From assembly GCF_950023065.1 (NCBI RefSeq), contig NC_088679.1, positions 79,918,001 through 79,982,000 on the forward strand: DNA of 64,000 nucleotides, written 5' to 3'. Source of the DNA: Planococcus citri. Lineage: Eukaryota; Arthropoda; Insecta; Hemiptera; Pseudococcidae. Below, piece by piece: positions 11,600 through 23,111 of this stretch; the first letter of the stretch is position 1, and every line of letters begins with the position of its first letter. The translations under genes and the position numbers were made by a program. The notes below the pieces were generated by a model. The model did not search any database and was not told the origin of the DNA. It worked only from the letters and a program-made list of their open reading frames with translations.

Positions 11600-13500
11600 G
11601 GGCCTGGCCACAGGTTCGAGGTGTTACTCGACACTTGCCCAAAGTGTCGCAGCTTAATTTGAACAGCTTGTGAGTGATACTTTCAATAAAATTTCAATCT
11701 CATGAAATATTCTTTTTTATTTTCGCTTACATGGCTTAAATTTGTCTACAAAAGTAATGGAAAATTACTTTGAAATGAAAAATATAATTTTCACAATTAA
11801 ACACTGGGGAAAAAGTCCCTATTATTGCATTTGCAATTTTTTTAAAAAAAATCTTACGTTACTTCACTGAGATCGAATAACACAAAATGAGCAAAAATTT
11901 TGATACGAAAATCAATAATGTACTAGTACAACTTAAAATTAGAGTTTATAAAAATTCATTTTAAAAAATGATGATTTTAAAAAATAGGTAATATTTTTTT
12001 TACATATTTTACATAAAAAAAAAAAAAAAAAAAAAAATGTCAACCGGTTCTAAAAAGTAAGAATAATGGCTCGAATTTGATTATTTATTCAAAAAAATAA
12101 ATAATATGTAGTTAATTTCACCTCCAGGGCGGCTGCTTTCTCCCATTCTTAAGATGTTTGTGGATTTCAAAAGATTGATCCTAAATCATTAAATTTTCAA
12201 TTAATGTACCTACGTAATTTTCCGTACTTTAAACTACTTACAATCAAGCGATTATCGGCGTATATTAAGTTGCAAATTCAAGCACAAGCGTTAGCGTGAT
12301 GGTGATGTAATAATTTTCGGTGATCAGATTCAAAAATCTTTTAGAACGGTGGACAAGGTTTTTTTATCATTACTCAAGAGAACATCGAAAAAATATTCAT
12401 TCAAAATTCTGAATCGATTACTTTTTGTTTTGGAAAAAAATTCAAAATTTGAATTAATAAAATAGAAGAACCAGTTATTTTTGTAAAGGTTTCATTCATT
12501 TTCTTTGGAGGGGGGGGGGGGAGAAAAGACGGTGGAAAAGTGGGACTTTTTTGAAATTTTTGTCTTTCAATTCTTCATCCGAAAAAAAAAATAGAAAAAA
12601 TCGAAATTCTAAAAGAAAGAGGAAGAGAATAAATGGAAAATTTCAAAGTTTGACTGAAGAACTAAACATTTGAGTAATTTTTTCAGAAATTTCTTGGGAA
12701 AGAGAGAGGGAGGGGAGAGTTGCCATTTTTTTTCGATTTTATCTTCCAATTCCATATCACTCCTCCAAGTAAAGATTTTTAAAAATCTAGAGCTTTCAAC
12801 AAAAAAATTTTCAAAGTGCTTTTTCATTTTTTTTTTTTTTGAAGGAGGAAGCTGGTATATTTTTGGATTTTCTGATTAGGTACTTAAGAACACATTCCGA
12901 CGAGAAAAAATTTTGAATTTCAAATTCTGAAGTTTCCAGATTTTTTTCAAATTCAAATTATGTAGAAAAAAAATCAAATTCATAAAAAAAGAACAGAATG
13001 AATGAAAAATGTTACTTATTTGATCAAAGAAAATGTGAAAACAGGACATCTTTACAAAATTTTCGACCATTTTTAGGGGGGGGGGGGAGGCAAAGGCTTT
13101 TTCAGATGTTTCATTTTTTTTAGGGTGAAAGGAAAGTTACTTTTTTTCCAACTACAGAACTAAAATAAGATGAGCAAAACTGTTAAGCATCCCAAGATGT
13201 TTTTTTTGTTTTTTTTTTTCAAATGCTAAGAAGGCTAAAAAATTATCTGTCACATCAAGACATAAAAACAGAAATCACAGTTTTCAATGTAGTTCAAATA
13301 TTTTTCTCTCTTAAAGTAAAAGTTCATCCATTTGATTTGTCTTGCACAAAAATCATCTCACAATTTTTCATTTTCAGAATTTATAAGACATTTTCTTTCA
13401 ATTTTTCTCAATAATTCTACCAAATAGCATCTCAAGAAGTAAAAAAAATGAGATCATCGTACCCTTTCCATAATTCTACAACAAAATCAATATTCACTAA
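11600..13500. other. gene-poor AT-rich tract with spaced G-runs
   Basis: No gene recognised. The AT-rich sequence carries G-runs near 12510-12521, 12705-12716 and 13076-13088. Surrounding AAAATTTTTC/TTGAAA-type sequence recurs loosely at about 190-bp spacing, suggesting a decayed tandem repeat. A 20-plus A tract lies near 12015-12036. Whether the 3' UTR of the centrobin-like gene extends in from 13506 is unknown. Confidence 0.4.
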
Positions 13501-13506
13501 AACAAA

Positions 13507-16386
13507 TCAAATGTCAAGTTTTTGGGTCTGCAGAATTCAAAATGGGTATTCATATGACAAAAAGTGCATAGCATCTGTTGCGAATTAATAATAAAGCGCT
13601 CGATAAAAATAAGGAATAAAAAACTTACATCCATATCTTGCGATGAAACTGATTTAACCGGTTTACCAGGTGGCTTTTCCAATAACTGAAAAATAATAAA
13701 GATTGCAAGCTTCAAAAATTCATTGCTTCGACTAGAAGAAATTTCCACGATGATTCTTACCAGTTCGACGTATCTTCGTAAATCTACGGCTGTTTTGTCA
13801 ATTTCCGATAAATTGTCTTCATTCACACTGGTCTCTTCGGCGAATAAAAATCTTTCATTCGCATTCGGCGAACGTAAATCCTAAAACAATATAAGTGATT
13901 TATTATTTTTCCAAAAATGAACCGAACGAACAAAAAAAATCAATAATTACGAGTATGAAAATTGTCAATTCGAAAATGAAATATTAATGAAATTCGTACT
14001 TTGGAATGATTACCAGCCAACGAATTCATCGTATCTTTCCATTGAGTTTCGAATGCCGATTGAACATGCTTAGCAAGTTCTAATTTCGAAGACGAGTCTA
14101 ATTTCAGCTTTTCTTCCATCTCTTGGATTTTTTTACGACTTTCCTTCAGTTCTAATTTCAAAATATTCACGTGTTTCGAATTAATTCTGCGTTCTTCGGA
14201 TAGTTCGGTTTTATGCCTGAAGAATGAAATTTTTAGATTACTCCGAATCGATTAATAAATAAAATTAATTTTTATTTATAACACGACTTACTCATTTTGT
14301 AGCTTGCTTATCACAGTTTGGAATTTACTACCGGTTAGTTTCTCTTGTTTGTGGAGCTCTTGATGCATAATTTTTTCGGCGTTTTGGATTTGTCTTTGGA
14401 ATTCTTGTATTTTTTCTTTCAACACGTTGTCTAGTTGTTTTTGGTAGTAGTCTCTCAAGCTGTTTTTCACTTTAACGAATTCTTCTTTCAATTTGTTCAA
14501 TTCTTTTTGAGCAGTCTCCTGGGAAAATCGATTATTTGATAGAATTTAATAGATTTTTCGTTTTTAGAAAATAAAGCCAACCATTCGAACAGTGAAAATT
14601 TACCTCCGCGTTGGTTGCCAGACTACAATTCAATTTCAGCTTGACAACTTCGTTTTTTAGAGCGTCGACGATTTGCGTTTCTTTTTGATATTTCTCCGAA
14701 ATATCCTGTTTTTCTCGAGATAACGAATTGGTTAATTTTTCTAAATCAGCGATACGAGATTCGGCAACGAAATTTGAATGTTTTTGCTGAAGAAAAAAAA
14801 AGACGCAGATTAAATGAGAATATTCACATCGATGCTATGTTCGCAATGAGTGAATTTCATTACCTGTTCTAGTTGCTCGCAGACTTGCGTTTTCTCTTTT
14901 TCGAATCGTTTAACGTTTTGTTCGACAGTGGTAACTTTTTTATCAAATTCTGTACGTATGGTTTCGAGAGACTGTTGTAATTCTTTGAACGATTCTTCTA
15001 ATCCTTTATTTTTTTCTTCGTATTCGGTAACCAATTCGTACGTTTCATGCAAACGATTCTCTAGTTCTTCGATTTTCTACGAATATATGACAAGTTAAAC
15101 TAATAAACGTAATAAAGTCAATGTAAAAGCAATCAAGTTATACTTGAGACGAAGAATCGGCCAATTTTCTAGCTTCAGTACGTTCATTTTCTAACATGGA
15201 TGCTAATTCTTGTCGTTGATTTTCCAGTTCTTTCCAATGATCTACCAACTGAGTCCAACCGGTTTGTAATTGTTTAATGAAGTCTTCTTTTTCGGAATCG
15301 ATTCTCAATGCAACTGCTAAATTTTGCTCTTGTTCTAATAGATTACCTTGTAACTGCTGGATTATTTCTTCGCAATGCTGAAAGAATTCATACGGTGAAT
15401 ATTTCAAATAATCGTACAGTTTGGAACAAAAAAAAAGACAGCTTACTTTTCTCTTCAATGTTTCTGCTTCTAATTTCTGTTGCAATGTTTCGATATTATT
15501 CGTTTCAGAAGTTACTTTAGAAATACTCAGCAAACTTTTCGGTTGTCTGAAGAAAACAAAACGAACATTTTAAAATTTAATCTTAACAGATTCTCGATTA
15601 AAATAAATTTTATTACCTGGGGAATGATAATAAATCGTTGATTTTCGTTTTACTGGAAGTTGTGCTGGACGAAGAGCTATTGATTTCTTTATTAATATTC
15701 CTAATACGTTCGTCCAACTTGGAAACAGTCTCATTCAAACAAACAGGTTGTTTATCCGATTCGTCTGTCTTTTTATAAAAATGATTTTTCATCAATGAAA
15801 TTTGTTTTCTGTTCGATTGTAATTTCGTCCTTATCTCGTTACGAGCTTTCTCCATTTCTTCGAGTAACTTATCAACCTGACTAAGATTGAATTTAGAAGA
15901 CACTGTGCTATTATTCGACACAGACGTCTCGTTAATCTGTTTTTTAATTTCATTCGACGTTTTCTGAGCAAGAAGGTTCCTCGGAACTAAATTAGGAGTG
16001 GATGTTTTCAATTGCATTAATTCGCTGTTTTTCATCAATTTATTCGTGAAATTCGACTGATAATCGTCCATCTTCAGAGGCCAAGTATTGCAAAACTTTT
16101 CGGGCGAATTTTTCGAAAACGGATCGTTGTTCGGATTACCGAAATCCTTCGAGTAATTAAACGATAGAAATGATGTATCGTGAACATCATCGTAGTTGGA
16201 ATGTTCCATTATGAACGATCTGTCGTAAAAATCTTCTATAATACGAGTATTTACTGCTGTTCCTATTCCAGAATCTTTTCCAAGACTAGTATCAAAGTAG
16301 TTCGGTGAATCACATTCTGATAAATTCACGATAAAGAAATCTGGAGGTATTAGTAATAAATAGTCGGTGTCATCGGTATCGCTCAT
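13507..16386 (-). CDS. CNTROB: centrobin-like centriolar coiled-coil protein, 10 exons
   Basis: Exons on the minus strand: 16386-15617, 15546-15447, 15377-15144, 15076-14864, 14786-14604, 14518-14292, 14216-14000, 13880-13761, 13685-13629 and a tentative terminal 13527-13507 (TQKLDI stop). All junctions are GT-AG and keep phase, giving about 713 residues. The N-terminal third is acidic, Ser-rich and probably disordered, and begins MSDTDDTDYLLLIPPDFF. From about residue 180 the protein is largely coiled coil. The stretch LAVALRIDSEKEDFIKQL, followed by LVDHWKELENQR, resembles the LAVAVAADRKK...IEQL...VVEGW region of human centrobin. Near the C terminus is LLEKPPGKPV. Centrobin associates with daughter centrioles and is needed for centriole assembly. 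A 5' UTR acceptor is likely at 16414. The terminal exon and the name are less certain than the exon chain. Confidence 0.8.
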
Positions 16387-16751
16387 TATTCACGATCAAT
16401 AACGTAGATAATATCTGTAAAAAGAAGGTAATATTTTAGAGAGGTGACTGGAACGTTCGACTACGAGGATTTGAAATGTAGATTACGTTACCTTGGACAG
16501 CTCCATATTCATACTGAAAGCTTCATTGTGTTGGGTACATCCTATGGAAATGGAGGAAGTAAAATATACTCGGATAATTTATCTACTTCGAGTATAATTT
16601 GAAGAAAATTACTCGAAAAACAATTCAAAATTTGAACTCCAAACTGAAAAAAAAAACGCTACTCACATGTTGCCATGACGATGCATCGGAAGGTGAATGC
16701 TATTTTCCCTGCTGAAGAGAATTTTTGCTAAAGAATGAAATGTAATTAAAT
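16387..16751. promoter_or_regulatory. upstream region of the centrobin-like gene, left part of a divergent intergenic region
   Basis: The gap between the divergent centrobin-like start (16386) and the Rpp25-type start (18008) is 1621 bp, of which 966 bp is a transposon. A probable minus-strand 5' UTR acceptor (TTTTTACAG) lies at 16415-16417. Promoter motifs cannot be assigned by eye. Confidence 0.4.
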
Positions 16752-17717
16752 CAGGGATGGAAGAGCCTTGAATTCAGGGCTCCCGCTCTTGGCTCTGGCT
16801 CAGCTCCCCATTAAGTTTTAGCTCTGGCTCGCTCTTGGCTCTTCACTCTTTTTCTTTACATGTGCTCTTTGGCTCCTTGCTCGCTCCTCAATTCTTTCCA
16901 ACTCCGCTCTTTGACTCTCAGCTCCCTCTTCCAATTTCTTGGCTCCCACTGCAGCTCCTGCTCTGGCTCTTGGCTCTTTAAATTAGAACTTAAAATTCGT
17001 GAAAAATGATGAAAAAAATGAAAATATACTGCATTTATTTTCATTTTATTTCTCAATGAGATAACAAACGTAGAAATTATTCATTTTCTTCACAAATGTG
17101 AGTTGAAAGTTGAATTTTCAATAAAATTGTGCGCATTTTTCCACTTTTTTTTCTACTTTTAGGGAGCCAAAGAGCCTGAAAAATTTTGTGGGCTCCCACT
17201 CGGCTCTGGCTCTTTCCAGGTTAAAGACTCCTTATGTTGATGGCTCTCTTGAGTAAAATAAGGAGCTCTTTTCTTTGACTATATATACATGGACTACTAT
17301 CTTCATTGTTGCCGATGAAGCCGAAGTAATAGAGGTACTAGATCGGGAGCATCGGGAATTTTCATGCGCGCGCAGGAATCCCACCCACCCTCGCACCTTC
17401 CAATCACGGTGAACCACGGAGCGACGAACACCCTCCTACGTTCCAACAACCGCTACGCTCGTTGCAACGAAATCTCGCGCATGCTCAGAGCCCATGTCCC
17501 GATCTAGTACCTCTATTGCTTTGGCTTCACGATTCCCATTCAACAACAATAGGAGATAGCAGTCCATGTATATATAGTCAAAGGCTCTTTTGCAAGAGAG
17601 CTCTTGATATTTTTCTGCACTTTCATTTACTTGGCTCTTGGCTCTGGCTCTAGCTCCTCAAAAAATCCGGCTCTTTCAGACTCTGGCTCCGGCTCGCTCC
17701 CGGCTCTTCCATCCCTG
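16752..17717. mobile_element. hAT-like non-autonomous element with 8-bp TSD
   Basis: The element begins CAGGGATGGAAGAGCC and ends with the complement. The 8 bp outside both ends are identical, AATTAAAT at 16744-16751 and 17718-17725. CAGGG-type ends plus an 8-bp duplication are the hallmark of the hAT superfamily. Much of the interior is made of CTCTGGCTC / CTCTTGGCTC words, so it looks like simple sequence although it is a discrete insertion. There is no transposase. It sits between two divergent genes. Confidence 0.9.
17260..17605. repeat. long inverted repeat at the core of the hAT-like element
   Basis: The left arm (about 17265-17385) contains GACTATATATACATGGACT and GATCGGGAGCAT. The right arm (about 17455-17605) contains AGTCCATGTATATATAGTC and CCCGATCTAGTACCTCTAT. 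The central 70 bp is distinctly GC-rich. It may be a second element nested in the hAT-like one, or an ancestral foldback core. Confidence 0.75.
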
Positions 17718-18007
17718 AATTAAATGGAAATTTTTCAAAAAATTACTCAATCATGAATTAAATGTAGCTTTTGTTTCACATTTTAATTGTTGTATTTGCA
17801 AATTATCTCGTAAAACGTGAAAAAAATCAAATTTTCAAATTTTTTCAACTTTCGATTTACATGAAAAGAGAATTTTTATTTTTCAATATGTGTACAGACT
17901 GGGAAAATAATAACACGTGAAAATTTTTATCATTTTTGATAACATTTTGTGAAGTTTTCCTCGATTTTCTTTTCATTTGAGTATGAGAAAATTTAAATTC
18001 TAAAATT

Positions 18008-18382
18008 ATGAATAATTATACGAAAGGTAAAAACGAAGAAGAAGAATGGCAGAAGGATAAAATCTCAATCGCCGACCTTCCCAGTGATTTTATATGGATG
18101 CAAGTATCAGCCGGTAGTAAGATACGTAACTTATTAGAAGCTGCTTGGCAAAAATTGGACTCTTTACCTCATATAGTATGGAGCGGATCTGGCGCCGGTG
18201 TCTCCAAAGCCATCTCCTGTGCGGAAATGACCAAGAAAAAGTTCAACTTGTCGCAAAAAACTAGTATTTGTTACCGAAAAGTGAAAGAATTCTGGGACCC
18301 TAAACTGCAGAACTTGGATCAGTTGGTTGTAATTCGAGAAATTCCTGCCATTCATATATATTTATACAAAGAATCGAGATAG
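18008..18382 (+). CDS. RPP25L: ribonuclease P/MRP subunit p25-like, Alba domain
   Basis: Single-exon ORF of 124 residues, almost all of it an Alba domain. Seen: VSAGSKIRNLLEAAW (about residues 34-48), VWSGSGAGVSKAISCAEM (about 57-74), and a C-terminal strand IREIPAIHIYLYKE. GSKIRNLL, the GSG loop and KA.SCAE are the conserved RNA-binding core of eukaryotic Rpp25/Rpp25L. In the family these proteins pair with Rpp20 and bind the P3 region of RNase P and RNase MRP RNA, acting in tRNA 5' maturation and rRNA processing in the nucleus. It is shorter than the human paralogues, with very short tails. It is divergent to the centrobin-like gene and tail-to-tail with the Mpv17-like gene. Rpp25 and Rpp25L cannot be told apart here. 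Confidence 0.88.
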   Translation: MNNYTKGKNEEEEWQKDKISIADLPSDFIWMQVSAGSKIRNLLEAAWQKLDSLPHIVWSGSGAGVSKAISCAEMTKKKFNLSQKTSICYRKVKEFWDPKLQNLDQLVVIREIPAIHIYLYKESR

Positions 18383-18535
18383 TATTGTATTCTCTATTGT
18401 ACATACGTTGTTTTATTATAAAAATACTTAAATTAATTTGTTCTTTGATTACTGGAGTCTTCCACTCGACGATGAACTGGTATCCTGCAAGTGAACATAC
18501 ATTTTTTAGTCACAATTCGAGGATATCGAGTTGTA

Positions 18536-18745
18536 CAGGGTGGACAGAAATATCGGGTACCCCTGAAAAAGTTTTCTGCTAAATACTTCGGTTGGTCACA
18601 GTGAATGATAATAATGGTAGCACATGATTGGTTGTTAGACTGGAGAGATAACATTTCACCAATCATATGCATCTATTTCACGTTGCCAACCTATATTTTT
18701 AATGAAAAACTTTCTTAGGGGTACCCGATATTTCTGTCCACCCTG
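18536..18745. mobile_element. 210-bp TA-flanked MITE, copy A
   Basis: It begins CAGGGTGGACAGAAATATCG and ends with the complement. TA lies outside both ends (18534-18535, 18746-18747). The interior matches copies at 35259-35469 and 45817-46027, for example GGTTGGTCACAGTGAATGAT and ACCAATCATATGCATCTATT. It lies in the 439-bp tail-to-tail gap between the Rpp25-type and Mpv17-like genes. Confidence 0.9.
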
Positions 18746-18821
18746 TAAGTTGTTCCTTTTGTGATGTAACGTATTAACTGTACGAATATAATTATGTATT
18801 TTTTGTTGATAGTGTACTTTT

Positions 18822-19490
18822 TTATACCTTGTGTTTGATATAGGTTAAAAATACATCGTAAATCATGGTGGTACAATTCACGTACAACATTCTAAATTGA
18901 GGACTGACAAAAAAGAAATTGATAAATTGTGAAGGTGGCCATACGAGACAATCGACCTACAACAAAATAAGGAACAAATACTCTATGCTTGTCGTTCACT
19001 TTGATGGAAAGGTTGTCTGAGTAATTCTTACTGTGTAAATATCGAAGAATTTATTTTTGATTTCTTTCTTAGATTCTTCAATTTTTCTTTCCAATGTTCC
19101 ACAGCAAATGAAAAATGCTACAATATACACCGGCGATGCTATTATTTGGTCTAATGCTATCTTTTTGAATACAGATCTGATATCTCGACTGGGAAACCTT
19201 TCGTCGATACATTTATAAAATATATGCTGTAGAGGTCCTAAGAGAAGACCAACACCTATCATGTTGCCTATAACCAATAAGGACAATATTAACACAAATA
19301 TTACGAATAATATAAAAAAATGTAAAATATTACCTGTTCTGGACCATTTATGACTCTCCCCTTTGTCAGCAAAATCCATTTTTTGTTCGATCGCATCTCC
19401 GGCGGCCATCAGAAGTGAACTACTGGCTACATTAGTGATAAATAAATGCTTATTGAATAAATTATTGATTATAGTTCTGAAAGAATTCAT
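18822..19490 (-). CDS. MPV17L2: Mpv17-like protein 2 (Mpv17/PMP22 family), 3 exons
   Basis: Exons on the minus strand: 19490-19334, 19267-19032 and 18956-18822, giving 175 residues. Introns are 66 and 75 bp with GT-AG ends and consistent phase. Family signatures in order are LFITNVASSSLLMAAGDAIEQ near the N terminus, GLLLGPLQHIFYKCIDERF across the first splice junction region, KKIALDQIIASPVYI, and in the last exon VWPPSQFINFFFVSPQFRML, the family's WP-Q-NF-VP-R signature. Four hydrophobic membrane segments are expected. In animals Mpv17L2 is a mitochondrial inner-membrane protein linked to mitoribosome assembly. It is slightly shorter than the human protein at both ends. The terminal exon is strongly supported by homology to the family C terminus. 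Confidence 0.92.
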
Positions 19491-20611
19491 AATTTTAAAA
19501 CAAAAATTGAGTACAAATTGTTCGCACCCAGTAGCTGCGAGTTCAATAGTGAAATATTTTTATACGATTATCTCGAGACATTTTACCACTCGAGTGAATG
19601 ACATTACAATACGCAGTGATGAGACAGCACGAGAACATGTTCATGTTAATTTCAGTATCTCAAGTGCTTATTACACGTGGAAAATAATCGGTCGATCGTT
19701 TGTAAATTCGTGTTTAAAAACAACAAGTTACATCATAATTCATTGCTGTGTTTAGAAGATAAAGTAGCTCTTTTATCGATGCAATCACTATACTAATAAT
19801 TAAAGCCGGTCATTTTTTAAAGGATTCCAAAATTTTGTTCATCGAAACTAATTTTTTTTTGTAGAATAGACGAGTGCAAACTCTTCCTAGATAACAATTT
19901 AAACACTCGTTGTGATTGTAAAGAATGTTATGCAACAAGGAATTACTGTCATCGTTTTAGATAAGTCGACTCTTCTGATGAGTGTTTGCTCGCTTGATTA
20001 CGACGATATACTCGACACCTGATCAAATTAATCCGGTCACGTGATAATGAATGCTTCCTATTTGATTGCGTAAATAAAATGCATTTCGTTACAAGTATAC
20101 TACACGCATAACGATGATAGGCTTTTAAAATTAGAATATTTTATTTATCTCAACTAATCATAGTTCAATTTGTATCACATCGGATTAATTCGTTAATTCA
20201 TTTTTTCCTAAATCAGGGCTGCAAGAAGAAAATAACAATAGGAGCAAAATAAAGAGTACGAAAGAGTTGAAGTGTATGATTTATACAAAATGAATGACTT
20301 TGTCCACATTCTAACGTTCAAAGACGATATTTTAGACGTTTCCTCTAAAATAAAGCGTTTATAAAGTCACTTCAAATGTTTCACTAAATTTTTTGAGTTC
20401 TTCTAACAATTGGCTGTAGTGAGTGATTCCAAATTTTTCAATAAAAAGAACAAAATCTCCGTTTTTGGCCTAAATATCTTTGACCTGCACCGAACGATTT
20501 TCTTCGAAAAAATATCTTGAATTTATCATAAATTTGCAATGAAAATGAAAAAATCTGGAATAAAAATCATCATATTTTATTTTTCACATGATGTTAAATA
20601 AAAATGTACCC
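19491..20611. other. 5' flank of the Mpv17-like gene and unassigned DNA
   Basis: The Mpv17-like promoter must lie just above 19490. The rest has no recognised gene. A TTTATT (minus-strand AATAAA) at 20577-20582 is a candidate EED polyadenylation signal lying beyond the foldback insertion. Confidence 0.35.
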
Positions 20612-20666
20612 TTACATTAAAATAATTTCACTTTAAGAAAGCCTTTAAAAACACAATGATTCATTA
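20612..20666. repeat. 55-bp direct repeat flanking foldback copy 2 (left)
   Basis: It begins TTACATTAAAATAATTTCAC and ends TTCATTA two bases before the element. The same 55 bp, with five mismatches, follows the element at 23112-23166. Confidence 0.85.
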
Positions 20667-20668
20667 TA

Positions 20669-23109
20669 GTCCGGCATATGACAATAGGAGTAATTGCACC
20701 CCCCCCCCCTTACTTACAAAATGGCGGCCATTTTGATTGACAGGTCAGCCGAAATCGCAGATTTTGCGTTTCAACATAGGACTTGCACGAACTTTTCCAA
20801 ACTTTACAAAGGTAGATCGAAAGATCATGCAAAAATTTATCACCTGTCAAAATTTCAAGTGCTAAAGTGCGTTTTTCGATTTTTGGTGAATTTTTGAGAA
20901 TCGAATTTAGGCCAAAAATGAGGGAAAAAATCAAAAATTTCACCAAATTGACCAAGAAAGCTGAAATTTGGGATATACCCTATTTTTAACTTGCCAAATC
21001 GATTGGAAACAGTTTCAACCCGTTTTGAGCAGTTCTGGAGCCTCCAGCAGATTTTTGAAACTCGAAATTCCCACAAAATTCCATCAAATTGGAGTTGTAA
21101 AGCTAAAATTTATTCTAAAAACTAATTTCAATTTTGCTACGAAGTACTGCAGGTGAATTTCAAGTCGTTTTGGATCCTCTGGCGACTTTTTGAAAATTCC
21201 TGAAGCCTCCAGCAGATTTTTGAAACTTTAAATTTTCACAAAATTTCATCAAAAATGGAGATGGAAAGCTGAAATTTACTCTACACTCCAATTTTAACAC
21301 CCTCTGAAAACGACTTCAGGTGGATTTCAAGTCATTTTAGAGCATCCAACGACTTTTTTGAAAATTACTGGAGCCTCCAGTAGATTTTTGAAATTTTAAA
21401 TTTCCCCAAAATATCATCAAACTAAGATGGAGAGTCGAAATTCATTCTGCAAACTAATTTCAATACGCTACGAAGTTGTCTGCTGGTGAATTTCAAGTCG
21501 TTTTGGATCCTCCAGCGACTTTTTGAAAATTCGTGAAGCCTCCAGCAGATTTTTGAAACTTTAAATTTTTACAAAATTTCATCAAAAAAATGGAGATGGA
21601 AAGCTGAAATTTGCTCTACACTACAATTTTAACACCCTCTGAAAACGACTTCTGGTGGATTTCGAGACATTTTAGAGCCTCTAACGACTTTTTTGAAAAT
21701 TACTGAAGCCTCCAGTAGATTTTTGAAACTTTAAATTTCCCCAAAATATCATCAAACTAAGATGGAGAGTCGAAATTCATTCTGCAAACTAATTTCAATA
21801 CGCTAAGAAGTTGACTGCTGGTGAATTTCAAGTCGTTTTGGAGCCTCCAGCAACTTTTTGAAAGGTTGTATGACGTTTTTTTGGAAAATTGAAATTTCCT
21901 AAAAGTAGCTGGAAGTTTCAAAACCATTTGAAACCACCATGTAGTCTGCGAAGTAAATTTCAGCTTGCCAACTCCATTTGATAAATTAATGTTGCGGGAA
22001 ATTTCAAGTTTAAAAAATCTACTGGAGGCTCCAGTAATTTTCAAAAAAGTCGCTGGAGGCCCTAAAATGACTTGAACCCACTTGTAGTCGTCTTCAGAAG
22101 GTGTTAAAATTGGAGTGTAGAGTAAATTTCAGCTTACCATCTCCATTTGATGAAATTTTGTGAAAATTTAAAGTTTCAAAAATCTGCTGGAGGCTCCAGT
22201 AATTTTCAAAAAAGTCGCTGGAGGCCCTAAAATGACTTGAATCCACTTGAAGTCGTCTTCGGAGGGTGTTAAAATTGGAGTGTAGAGTAAATTTCAGATT
22301 TCCATCATCATTTGATGAAATTTTGGGGAAATTTCAAGTTTCAAAAATCTGCTGGAGGCTTCAGTAATTTTCAAAAAAGTCACTGGAGGCTCTAAAATGA
22401 CTTGAACCCACCAGAAGTCGTCTTCAGAGAATGTTAAAATTGGAATGTAGAGTAAATTTCAGCTTTCCATCTCCATTTTGATGAAATTTTGTGAAAATTT
22501 AAAGTTTCGAAAATCTGCTGGAGGCCCCAAAGCGACTTAAAATTCACCTGCAGTACTTCGTAGCGAATTGAAATTAGTTTTTAGAATAATTTTCAGCTTA
22601 ACAACTCCAATTTGATGGAATTTTGGGGGAATTTCGAGTTTCAAAAATCTGCTGGAGGCTCCAGAACTGCTCAAAACGGATTGAAACCGTTTTTAATCGA
22701 TTTTGCATGTCGAAAATAGGGTATATCTCAAATTTCAGCTTTCTGGGTCAATTTGGTAAAATTTTGATTTTTTCCCTCATTTTTAGCCAAAATTCGATTT
22801 TCAAAAATTCACCAAAAATCGAAAAACGCACTTTAGCACTTGAAATTTTGACAGGTGATAAATTTTTGCATGATCTTTCGATCTACCTTTGTAAAGTTTG
22901 AAAAATTTCGTGCAAGTCCAATGTTGAAACGCAAAATTTGCGATTTCGGCTGACCTGTCAATCAAAATGGCCGCCATTTTGTAAGTAAGGCCAACTTTTT
23001 TTTGGGCAAGTTTGCTTTAAAATGTTCCTTAGGGTGTCTTCTTTAAGAAAAAAGTTGTTCCGGAGGATCGGGGGGGGGGTGCAATCACTCCTATTGTCAT
23101 ATGCCGGAC
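20669..23109. mobile_element. foldback (long inverted repeat) element, copy 2, 2.44 kb
   Basis: The ends are GTCCGGCATATGACAATAGG and its complement, each flanked by TA. Almost the whole element is two inverted arms of about 1.2 kb. Each arm holds a C-run (or G-run), AAAATGGCGGCCATTTTGAT, then repeated units of about 150-200 bp that each carry CTGGAGGCTCCAGTAATTTT-type words. An asymmetric spacer near 21865-21960 sits in the centre. Short open frames in the arms are by-products. It lies about 110 bp past the EED stop codon, probably in or beside the EED 3' UTR. Confidence 0.9.
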
Positions 23110-23111
23110 TA

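Noticed and set aside
15378..15446. Apparent continuous coding between KRK and HCEE in the centrobin-like gene
   Set aside because: A 69-bp in-frame intron with GTAAGC...TTTCAG ends; the intervening peptide breaks the coiled coil.
19268..19333. Hydrophobic insert (FFILFVIFVLILSLLV) in the Mpv17-like frame
   Set aside because: It is a 66-bp in-frame intron with GTAATA...TATAG ends; removing it restores the family sequence across the junction (RTG-NMIGVG).
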